Assembly (NCBI GenBank): GCA_024734555.1
Contig: JANPWX010000246.1
Span: forward strand, 1,762,312 to 1,826,311
DNA length: 64,000 nt
Direction of reading: 5' to 3'
Origin: Trochalopteron elliotii
Lineage: Eukaryota; Chordata; Aves; Passeriformes; Leiothrichidae
The notes beneath the pieces are model-generated. The model saw nothing but the letters and a program-made list of their open reading frames with translations. It did no database searches and was not told the DNA's origin. Of this stretch, positions 50,201 through 60,779 are shown piece after piece. Position 1 is the stretch's first letter. The number at the start of each line of letters is the position of its first letter. Position numbers and translations under genes: made by a program.

Positions 50201-52695
50201 GTTGGGAAACTCTTATATAAGATGGTTGCTTTTGTTCTTGAAATTACTGAACCAGACTGCCATCTATTGGAAAATAAATATTTTTTTTTAAATTACACTT
50301 AAAAACAAAACAAAAGAAACCCCTGAACAACAACAAACCTGAAAGCGCTGTAATTTACTGTCAAAAGCTGATTTTGCTAGCAATCATACTTAATTCAGCT
50401 TGAAAAGGAAACACCTTAGTTAACTGAACTGTGATTAAAATCAAGGACTTCCCTATATCTTTTTCCACCTCGTGTTTTCTGGAATATGTTATGAAGCAGA
50501 GCTGCTTTTCTGACTCACTAAACAATCAAATTCTAGTTTTTTTTAAAGATTTTTATTTAGGGAACATAGAAAAACTGTAATATGTTGCCACTGATGAATA
50601 CACAAGTATAAAGCCTCCCCAGCTTGCCTGTGCAGCACCAGTCAGGGCTTTCCATGCCTTTGCAAACACAGGTCAGCTAAAGAGTACATTCAAGTCACAG
50701 TGGCAAAAATGGGAAAAACAAAGACAGGAACTGGAGGCAAAAATCTATTAATTCACTGTCAACTCCACTCAGCATACAAGTCATTGAGAAATAACAGGAA
50801 TTCCAACTAAAATGATGCATAGCTGTATGAATGCCTTCTGAAGCTCTCTCTCTGAAGTAGAATTGCAAAACTGTGCTCAATCTGGCCTTTAATTTTGTGG
50901 AGACAATGAACAGGGGCTCATTGTATGATACGTTGTAACGTACATGTTTCACAGACCAGTAAAGACAGACTAGGAAACATGGCATCAATATTTTGCATGA
51001 CAGCACACCAAACACAGCCAGAGTGGCAAAAGAAAACCTTTAAAGTATGACATTTCCAGTGCAGCTTTGACTTCCTTTAGTTTATCCTTTATAATATACT
51101 CTTCAAATTGAAGGATCACATTAACACTCTCATCTGACTTTCTGCTGTTCAGCATTCAGTCGTTTCTCCCTCTTCATTAATCATTTCCTCCCATTCAGGA
51201 AGCTAAGACAATTTGCTCTGCTGTCATAGTTCCCCTTTCAACTTTTGGAAGGGAAGCATCCTGTGGGGACGTTTTCACTCATCTCCAGATCTGCTCCTAT
51301 TCATGTCTACACAATGGGTCTACTGTTACTGTCCTTACTTCTACTTACTGCTCCATTGTACTCTCCCTCTCCCAGACGTTATGCCTTCCAGTCTCAAAGA
51401 TCCTGACTATCAATTTTCCCAGTCTGCTACTCCACATCCCAAGGAAATTTAAGAGTCAAAGTTGACTAGTAATTTGGAACTCGTAAGACTAAACCCAACA
51501 ATTTCTTTTTAATTTTTTTTCTTTTTGTTCTTTTTCACCTAAGCTCAGAGCTATGCAAACTGTTTCCTATTTGACTTGAAAATACTGTAAGCACATAAAT
51601 CTCTGGGGTTTTAATGCCTTGTCACAAATCACACACCTGGCTGATAGAAACATATAAAGTAATAAAAACATGTATGTTTTTCAACACAAAATTTGATGAA
51701 AATAAGCAGTTTACTTCTTAGCAGTACTTACTACAAACATTCCAGAACAACTTGTTATGCTGTTGGATGACTACTTGTCTAATAACACAGCAAATGGAGG
51801 AATGGATTCAATTCTGTCCTTGATCTAAAAGACTTCCAACCCACTTCTTTCAAAGAAAGTATAGAATTCTACAAGTGCTGCATCACTGAGCAACAAACAA
51901 TGCAAGAGGCCTAAGACCAGATAAGGATGAGAATGAGCCTGTGTACAAGGCATCCGAAGTCCTCCTCTCCAGATTGCACTGGATTTTCCCAGTGGCTGTA
52001 CAATGCAGAAGCAATACTAGAAGGGATCACAGCCTGATGATCAGTACTTTATCTGGGAGACTATAAAACAAATGCTGAAACTCACCCCTATGCCATGGAC
52101 AGAACTGAATACTACTTTTTCACATGAAGCCTTTATTGTCAAGTTATTGTATTAAAAAGCAGGCATCCACACTACCCTTACACTAAACAAAAACTGTGTG
52201 CCCCACTGTTCCAAACAATAGAGGTTGGCAGTTAAAATTAAGGACAGAATTCCAGGCTGTGGATTCTGGATAGACAGGCACTCGTTCCTGCAGTCCCAAA
52301 TCAACCATAACCTTATTCAGCCAGAGCAATACTACAGCTGTTTTGGCCTCCTTGAAAAGAGCCAATTGTTAAAAATGCTTTGAAATTATGAAAGAAATGC
52401 TTTGCTTTGCTTCCTGATGTCTTCTCTTTCCCAAGCCTCTGCTATCCTCAGGAGGTGGCTCCTGATGCTCCTTGCTCCACCTTCCTAAGTTGATGATCCA
52501 CAAGTTACTATTCGAATCAGAAATTCCCCAGTCTTGGCCTCTTATTTCTCTAAACAATAGCATGATGCAAAAAATGCAGATGTCTCCAAGCAGCCAGTGC
52601 CTTTGCAGAATTTCCCTAAGCATCACAAAGAGGCATGACTTGGGATCTGGAAACTTTTCAGATTGTTGAACTACAAAATGTTGAAAAGCCTTCAG
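41233..52695. other. Intron, non-coding, 11.5 kb
   Basis: The longest stretch in the window without a recognised feature: AT-rich with scattered A- and T-runs. Frames of 60-107 codons (for example 49038-49361 plus and 50695-51015 minus) show no splice sites, domains or biased composition. Old diverged repeats may be present but I could not name any. Confidence 0.45.
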
Positions 52696-53104
52696 CAGGG
52701 AGCTGGGGTTGTTTAGCCTGGAGAAAAGGAGATTCAGAGGTGACCTTATCAGTCTCTATAACTTCCTGAAGGGTAGTTGTAGACAGCTGGGGGTTGGTCT
52801 CTTTCTCCAGGCAGCAACTGACAGAACGAGAGGACACAGTCTTAAGCTGCGTCAGGGGAAATATAGGTTGGATATTAGGAAGAAGCTCTTCACTGAAAGG
52901 GTGATTAAATACTGGAATGGTTTGCCCAGGGAGGTGGTGGAGTCACCATCCCTGGATGTGTTCAAAAAGAGACTGGATGTGGCACTTGATACCATGATCT
53001 AGTTGAGGTGTTAGGGCTGGGTTGGACCCGATGATCTTGGAGGTCTCTTCCAATCTACACATTCTGTGATTCTGTGATTCTGTGATTCTGTGATTCTGTG
53101 ATTC
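52696..53104 (+). mobile_element. CR1 LINE 3' fragment with five-copy octamer tail
   Basis: Plus-strand CR1 starting at GGGAGCTGGGG and giving the ORF2 C-terminal segment ([13 protein letters not shown] near 52713-52750, then [11 protein letters not shown]), still open to 53002. The 3' UTR and the octamer tail follow. It shares long near-identical stretches with the 3' end of the copy at 17565-21710, so both come from one CR1 subfamily. It is 5'-truncated and antisense to the host gene. The open frame is a relic of ORF2, not a host gene. Confidence 0.93.
53061..53100 (+). repeat. (ATTCTGTG)5 CR1 tail microsatellite
   Basis: Five perfect head-to-tail copies of ATTCTGTG, then a decayed copy (ATTCAGTC). 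This octamer is the characteristic CR1 3' terminus; five copies is more than the one or two usually left on old copies. Confidence 0.95.
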
Positions 53105-55427
53105 AGTCATTGTCTCTGGAATCAACATTTGTTCAGCAAATAGCACCACTTAACACATTATCAACAGAGACCTAACTTCTACACCTCTTCAGAGCTGATG
53201 CCAGCACAGTCAGAAATGAAAGTTAGGGAAAATGTGCTCATTTTAGCCTGAAGTAACTGCTTCTTTGTGGAAGCACACCTGGTGTGGTTCCAGCCCTCTG
53301 TTGGAGCTGGTAACAGAGAAAGGCAACACTCAGTCCAGCAGGCAGAAAGTCTGCTCCAGACAGACTCCATAGGATGTCCCATACTTCCAAAGGGTCTTGG
53401 CATGTGCAGTAGAAACAAATGTGAGTTGAATAAATGCAGACAACAGATAAGAACCCACTAAAACTATTGAGATTCTTACAGAAGCTTCCCATGGAGGAGA
53501 AAACTTAAGTTAGAAAAAGCTGCAACAATCTCTCTTCTTTAATACATATCCAAGGAATCTATTTCTGACTCTCCACATCTATATACATCTTCACTGCTTT
53601 TCTCTGTGTCTTCATGTTCTTACACATAAATATTCATTTAAGTTTCTTCAACCATCACACATCTTCCTTGACTATACTTGCTGGTCCTGCACCCAGAGCA
53701 GTTTGGCAGCACTCACCTTTGCAATCATTTTCAGAGCTAAACATTTCTCTTCACTTCAGTGCTTTTTCCAAATTACTTTCATGGCCCCTTACAGAGCATA
53801 TGAGTTTTCATATCACCCATATACTACACAGGGAGCCTAAACACAAAGGGAAGGCAGCACCTGCCCATAATTAAAAGACATTATGTCAAAAATGGAAGCA
53901 ACTTTCATTTTTTATGTAAGGCAGCCAGGTAGCAACTGAACAGACTGAATAACCCTAAAATACATTAAAAAAATTAGATGCTTTAGAACAAACAGGAAAA
54001 AATCTCACATCACAGCAAAGAGTGCTCTCCATACTTTTGTACAGCTGAGTTTACTGCAGGGGAAAGCATGTTCTACCTTCCATTCTAACTTCATATTGGG
54101 AGTGCACACCCATCATCCTGACTACAGTTTTCTCTAAAAGCAAAGCTGGATACCCCAGCAGGAAAGCACCATAAAATGCTTCAAACAGTCCCCTGTTTTG
54201 AAAATTTGTTTCCACATCTAGTTCAATATAAAATATATGAAATATCAAAAATATATATTGCCTAATTTACATTTATATTTCCCTGTCACAGAAATTACAG
54301 ATTTAGTGTCTGAATACTTTCTATTCACATTGTATTTCATTTAGGCCTGAGCAGACAGATTTATATGGAATACATTTTCTGCAAAACAGCAGCTGAGAAG
54401 ATTTAAATAGCAGTTAGCACCTAAATTCAGAGAGACACCAGACAAGTGTCTAAAAATGCTTAAATGGGATCAGTATCTTGTTCAAACTGAGTTCAATATG
54501 AGTTATGCATCTAAAAACTCAAACATCTAGAAGGGCCTTACAAAAGTATCTACTGCACTTCAGGGTAGCTACTATTTATATTTGTAAATCTCATTTTATC
54601 TATTTATGTTGTAATAAATCCTCCAAAAACATGAAAGTCTTTAACTTGCCATGGCCTTCCTCACATAAGTGAGCATAATTTTTCTTAACCTATGAAAAAT
54701 ATTACCTGAAATTTAGAACTTAGCAATTTTCCTTTGTTCTCTGCTTTATTCCCTGGGCAATCACATTTATTTAGCGTCATGGTTTAAGTTTAAGCCTAAA
54801 CCAGCTGAAACCAGGAAACATACTGAGGAAGAGAATTCAATTAAAAAAATAATTTAAAAAAGCACCTTCTTACAGTAAAGAAAAAATGAATCCTAGAGTA
54901 CTTTATTCATAGTATTAGTAGCAATTAAGTCATCTTCAACTGCAGTTGGAAATCACTGAAGTATCACAACCACAATTTTCCGTATTAGAGATTCAGTCTT
55001 CAATACCTGTAGGTAACCAAGAAAGCTATATAGTAAAAAAACGTGTAAGAAAAATAACTGAGGATATTTAGCTGGTTCTTTGGGGTTATATCTGATCAGA
55101 TTCTGTTAACCTTTAGTATTCAGTATAGTATTGAACATGATCTCCACTGATTTCACAAAATAACCCCTTCCTTGCCCTTGCCATGCTCAAAACAAGTAAC
55201 CTGATGTATTAGTGGTAACATAAAAAGCCATTCTGAGGTGCAGTAAGCAATACCTTTGAGAAATAAAGTGAACATTACATTCTAAATCTGTAAGAAGCAT
55301 GTTATATTTTTTTTATTATAATGTTAACCATGTATGATTCTCACTCTTTTATTATTTCTTTCTTGAATGTACCATAAATAAATCAGATGTAACTGAATAT
55401 ATTGTCTTTGTATCCCATCTTACTTAC
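53105..55427. other. Intron, non-coding
   Basis: No gene or recognised repeat. Frames at 53179-53492 and 54051-54248 have no support. Confidence 0.45.
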
Positions 55428-55603
55428 TACATTAAGCTTGGTTTGGCTTCCACTGGTCATAAGATCTTCCTCTGATACTTTACTAAAATTTTCCAGGTAA
55501 TGGTCTGATAGTGTATGAGACAGATCTTCAAAAGAGTATTCCTTTTCTTGGCACAATTTGATTTCATCTAAGAGCTTTGATAATTCTCCAGTCACAGCTT
55601 CAC
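55428..55603 (-). CDS. Exon of unidentified minus-strand gene (176 nt)
   Basis: 176 nt bounded by an acceptor (CTGTTTTTAAAG) and a canonical donor (AATGTA followed by GTAAGTAAG). It enters in phase 1 and leaves in phase 0. The first two bases complete a serine codon with the previous exon; the 58 codons that follow begin EAVTGELSKLLDEIKLCQEK and end SGSQTKLNV. The first half should form an amphipathic helix (LSKLLDEIKL), and the middle is acidic with leucines (FEDLSHTLSDHYLENF). It looks like a cytoplasmic helical or coiled segment of a scaffold or signalling protein (inference). I do not recognise the family. Confidence 0.7.
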
Positions 55604-58600
55604 CTTTAAAAACAGACACACCATTAGTAAATAATTACAATATCGGGGTAATTTATGCCTAAAAAGGAAATGCACATTCTTTAAACTTTATTGATTACCT
55701 GTTATTTTCCATACCTTATCTTCTAAACAATGATCTTCGTGCACCATTCTCTGCTCAAAAATAATGGCATTGTCTTCCAGGCTGGGAATTTGCTAGAGGC
55801 AATCTACATACCTCTGCATTGCCCTATACCTTGCATTTAAAAAGGATGAATATATACTTACCCTTTCTCTGTTTTCTAATCCTGAAAATTTATAGAAATA
55901 GCAACTATGCAAGAATGTTAAATCAATCCAGGAAAGGAAAGTTTCTACAAACATACAAAATCAATATCCCATACTCTGCATCAGATTCATGTTTGCTGCT
56001 GTAACTAATTAATACACTATATAAGCTGCATAAACTGTGAGTGACTAAGAATCCATCAAAGCAGCTATGCTTCATGAATAATTCTTGCTAACTGTCCCAG
56101 GATGAAATGGAATGGTGGAAGAATATACTGGGCAAACTCTACACGTTTAAAACATGGCTCCCTAGAGCAGCCTATCAGAAATCCACATTTAATGCACTCT
56201 GCATTGTATTTCATGTTTTCTCCTTAATTTATCATATTTCTTTAGTTAGAAAATCTACCAGAACAGTAAGACAATAGGCTTTATATGTCTACACTGAGGA
56301 CCACTATTGGAAACAGGGGTAGTAATAAGTACTAGAATAACTGAGTGCTAACCATTCTGCAAATAATCCACAGGCAGCAGCAAGGCCTCCACAGACTGAA
56401 AAGCTACCCATTAGGATCAACCACATTGGGTTCTGATTTAAGTACTGTGTGTCTGTTGCACAGCTACCTTTAGTAATAGCAATGCAAAATTAAAAAGCCA
56501 TGAGTTTCCAGGAGCAAGTAAGAAACCCCTTTTTTAAACTAGGTTTACAACAGTCATATTGGTGGAAACCGTAGTGCTTAGACTTGATAGATTACAGATG
56601 CTTCCATGTTACTCCATCTTTGGAAATAAAATGCTGAAAAGGAAAACCAGAGTGAGCATATTAAGCTCAGCATACATAAAACAGACTTAAGCACACTCAC
56701 ATAACTAAAGAATCCACTGACAAATCCACTGCTTGGTCTAGAGCTCTGTTCGTTTCATTTTTTTTCATAGTTACTCTTTGCTATGCTAAGTAAACACAAA
56801 TACTCAAAAATATATTTAAAGTATAATCATGGCCAGTTATTACCAAGATTTTCAGGGACAAGAACAGAAGTCGTTAATTAATTAATTGCTTTTTAAAATC
56901 TAACTGAAATTTTGCACTCGAAACTCTTGCTACTCTTAGTCAATGGTAGCTTTGCACAAAACTTGTAAAGTAAGCAGAAATTTAATCAGGTTTATTTATA
57001 TTCTGTTTTTTAATTAGAAAATTGAAATTATTCTAGATTAATATTATAACTAAAAGTTGTAAGTAAAATATCTAAATATTAAAAACTATTCTAAAATCAT
57101 GATACAGTGTGCTATAAAGAAACAGAACTACTGCTTCCTACACAAATATGTTCATGTGCCCTGTCCCACATTCTCCCACATAGGGCCTGCAGTATTTCTT
57201 ACTGGGCAAGAATGAGCTCTGTGGGACAAAACTGGACTGGGCCTGGGTGAGAGTGCACTAGATGACTGACTGATTGCAGCCAAAATACACGAAAGACAGA
57301 TTTTGCCTATTTCTTTCAAGGCAGGTAGTAATTAGGGTCTTTCACCTCTACGCAGCTCTCTATTTTCATGAGTCACAGAAAGGTAATTGATACTGCTATC
57401 TCTCTTCCAAAGTTGGTTTAAATTATCTGAAATTAGATTGTCAGTGAATGGCAGACAGATGGATGGGAAGCACGATCAAGTACTATTTCTTTTCTTTTAC
57501 TATCAGATTACACAATAGACAAGCAAAAGCCAGCTAGCATGTTTTACATTATTTATACCTTGTAAGAGGAAATAAGGAATGTGAGATCATGACTTATTGT
57601 CAAGAAGTAAAACATATTTTACATATACTTGCTACTTAATTTCAGGACAGACATCTCTATTGCATATGGTAGTTGGCTTCACAATTCTGCTAATCTCAAA
57701 GGAACTATTTATTTTCACATACCACATATGTGTTAACTACCCCAAAGGGAAATATTACTGGAACTACAGCATTTGTTCACTATCACTGTGAAGATTACAA
57801 TCTGACATGCATCAGGAAGCTTCATTCTCTCATGACTAAAAATACTCCCAGTGAACGTTAAAAAGAATATGTTAAAAAACCAACCCATCCCAAAAGAAAC
57901 CCCCCCTCAAAAAAACAACAACAAAAAAACCACCACTACCAAGCAAAATACCACCACAATTCACATAACAAAACCAAGAACAGGCTTAGTTATTCTCCAG
58001 CAGTCAGTTACATTCACTCTGGATGATTACTGAAGGCAGAAGTCAGGTTTGGTTCTACAGGATGATGATTTTCATTAAAGACACCACACTCAGGAAATGT
58101 CCTGTTTTAGTGGCTGTGGTGTGGAAACAGTGAATCAGAATATAAAATGAAAGCACATGCACACAAGTGACTGCCACAGTGTATAAAAGCTGTGTTAGAA
58201 GATGAATGGAAGAGCAGTAGGCTTCCAAATGTGAAACAATTGGTAGATGCACTCATTGGGAGAGATGAAGTAAATTCAATTTTTAACCTGAGTATGAACA
58301 ATACTTGCAGAGTATTTCAACATATTTAGTATTTTTGTTTTACTTGATTATGAAATGGATCAGGTCAGATAAATTAAAAAGATTTAAGATCAAACAATGC
58401 AGTGCACTGTAATCCATTAGTGACTTGTCCTTTCTGAGAATACAGTTCCTTGCTTTTCTATATGACATTACAGTGTTTGTAGTCAAGATAGGTGATTCAT
58501 GGTAGAAAAAACATACTTGATATCAATAACTTTCTTAATTTTGTTTCACTTTGTAAATCTGTATGGATGTTAATATTAAAGAGAAAGTCAGTACAGTTTT

Positions 58601-58626
58601 TGCATTTACAGAGTACATGTATTTAC
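55604..58626. other. Intron, non-coding
   Basis: About 3 kb, no gene. A low-complexity A/C-rich patch of AAC and ACC words lies at about 57891-57960. Confidence 0.5.
57891..57960 (+). repeat. A/C-rich low-complexity patch
   Basis: An irregular mix of AAC, ACC and poly-A words (AAACCCCCCCTC, AACAACAACAAA, CCACCACTACC). The 60-codon lysine/threonine-rich frame over it is an artefact. Confidence 0.75.
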
Positions 58627-58737
58627 TTTTAGCCTTTGGAGACGGAGGAACTTCTGGGGACAAAACGCAAGATTGATGTTCTGCACATTCCAGTGGGCGT
58701 TCCTCTGAAATACTTGCATTTCCTGTTTCCATATATT
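58627..58737 (-). CDS. Exon of unidentified minus-strand gene (111 nt)
   Basis: 111 nt bounded by an acceptor (CTTTAACTTGCAG) and a donor (GCTAAAA followed by GTAAATAC), phase 1 on both sides. The 36 complete codons start YMETGNASISEERPLE and end EVPPSPKAK; the last base plus two from the next exon gives serine. PPSPK is a proline-directed phosphorylation-type site; together with SISEE it suggests a regulated flexible region (inference). Because it is symmetric, skipping it would keep the frame. The ATG inside it (frame from 58732) is probably internal, since the frame is open on its 5' side to the acceptor. Confidence 0.65.
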
Positions 58738-60732
58738 CTGCAAGTTAAAGATACAAATACACTTAAAAGACTAAATTAAGGAGGTTCATTTCAAACAAAA
58801 GTATATTTGCTACTTCGTTTTTCATTAAAGGCTTTTCAAATTTTTATATTACAACCCTGTAATTATTCATAAACACTGCTGCAAGGCATTAATTTGTTGA
58901 AAGTACTATAAAACACTATAATGGCCAGTCCTCTGTGGAAACTGCTACAGAAATCTCATTGTAAGGGTAATGAGTTGAGACTATCCCTGTGTTTTTCTTG
59001 TCTCCTTGAAATATCAACATAACTGTTCTATTACATTATTACAGTTAAAAGAGACTTTTATTCTAAGTTTTTGTAGAGTTTTCTTGTCAAGATATTCAGG
59101 ATGTTCACAATACATACAAACATTAATATTGTTAAGAAAGCCAAATACTCTGCTTGCAGTACAGATGTAGTAAATGAGGGGGGAAAAAAAAGCAGTTCTG
59201 AAAATTTAGTTTAAAATAGCAGTCTAAAAAGTAGTATGCTAAAATTTCTGGGTTTTCTCCTTAAACTTCCCTTGCCCTATGTTCACAACAATGTTTATAA
59301 AAACAGAAAAACATGAAATAATGAATGTGCTAAACTTCCATTTCGTTACTATTCTTTTCATATAAATATTTACATTACTTCATGTGCTTTTCTACACAAG
59401 CTACCTCAATGGAAGACCAAAACCTTAATGAATTGCAGTGCAATAATAAATAAGAAATTAATTTATGCAATAGTGGTACTTTTTCCCCCGGCAGAGTAAC
59501 TGGTTCTCCATTTTGACAGTTATTCTGCATCTGCATTTTCCTGAGTTTCTGAAATTGTTTAAATAATTTCATTCTGATACCAAAAGTTACCACAATAGCA
59601 TATGTTGCAACGCACACAGCAGCAAAGTACAATAGCATCTTTCATCAATATCACACTGAAGGACTGAGTTTCTGGGAAGTGAAATCTCCCTGATTTAATT
59701 TCTACACTCTACAGTGCACTTGTTTAGCTTGCTGTTACTCATGATTAAATAACAAATCCCAAAACCCAAATACAATCTGTGGTAAAAACAGACATCTGAG
59801 AAATTGGAATTGGAAATGGCATAGAACAGCATGCAGTTTCAAAATGCTTTGCAGATTCTTGGGGTATTTTTTTAAAAAAATGTATGATTTGAAAATGCCA
59901 TATATTAAGTTTGATGGCTGGCACTGGTGTCTGGCATAATCTGTCATAAATTTCTTCATATGAAAATGGGTATTTTATTTTGCGTTTGTGGGGGGCGGGG
60001 GGACAGTGTCTGAAAGCAAAGAGGCAAAGATTAGCTGTAAGAGACCATGAGAAAACTAGCACCATGACAAAATGCTCTGGAATGTTTTCCAGCTCTGTCA
60101 GCAATAGTATTTGTCAAGTAAATGCACAAGATGGAGAAGAGATAAAAAGAAAGCCAAACCCAAAGAAAACTAAAAGAAAAAAGGAATTCATATCTAAAAA
60201 ATGTTGGTTGGTAATTCTGGACTGTTCAAAAGGAAACGTAATTCTATCAGGTGAATGTTACAATTATTAGATCAATACAGCTATGATTAGGAAAAGAAAT
60301 TGAGGGGATACTGTGGAGAACTTTAACTTTGCTGTCACATAATCACACAAGACTGTGGTTTTAAAATAATTCTCTCTTTTTCTTCTTTGTCAGGCCCCAC
60401 TTCCAGACCAATACACTTACCTGCTGGAGGCTAGTTCTGAGGAGGAAATCCCAAGTTCAACATAGGTCTTAAATACTTACTTTAAAAAATGCAGAGTTTC
60501 TTCCAGAAAACCTTTACAACTGGCTCACACAAGGTAGGGTACAAGAGGTTTACAATAGGCTGGCAGCATGCCAACTTTGTGAGGGTACAACCCTTGAAAC
60601 TCTGGCTTCTGGGCTTCTGTAGTTAGGACTACTCCTAACTTGGTTTTATATTATTGAAAATTCTACCAGGTACATACGAGACAAAGACAGACCCGCAGTT
60701 GAAAGAGGCTTACAGTCTAGGTGAATACTTAC
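58738..60732. other. Intron, with an uncertain hydrophobic ORF
   Basis: About 2 kb. On the minus strand at 59375-59638 an ATG frame of 87 codons opens with a hydrophobic stretch (MLLYFAAVCVATYAIVVTF), then a basic segment with KLFKQFQKLRK, like a signal anchor. No convincing donor in the needed phase is present; a GGTATCAG in phase 1 after residue 19 is the only candidate. I do not call it a gene. Strong GTAAGT donors near 60418 and 60476 have no open exon before them. Confidence 0.4.
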
Positions 60733-60779
60733 TCGTAACATTGTCAGAAGAAGAGACACGAAACAGAGATAGGTGATCT
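60733..60779 (-). CDS. Possible 47-nt small exon of the unidentified gene
   Basis: On the minus strand a good polypyrimidine tract (GTGTGTTTTTTCTTTGGCTCTTGATAG) precedes 47 nt ending in a canonical donor (TTACGA followed by GTAAGTATT). Read in the phase required by the next exon (exit phase 1), it is open and gives DHLSLFRVSSSDNVT, with a lysine codon formed across the junction to 58627-58737. The serine-rich composition fits the neighbours. An alternative upstream acceptor would extend it into a leucine/phenylalanine-rich stretch, which more likely is just the translated pyrimidine tract. Phase, donor and composition support it, but it is short. Confidence 0.45.

Noticed and set aside
50695..51015. 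106-codon minus-strand frame
   Set aside because: No splice sites, no known motif, AT-rich intronic composition; within chance expectation for 64 kb.
60411..60490. Strong GTAAGT donor motifs on the minus strand near 60418 and 60476
   Set aside because: The sequence before each has stops in the needed frames or leaves an exon of only 16 nt; treated as cryptic sites.
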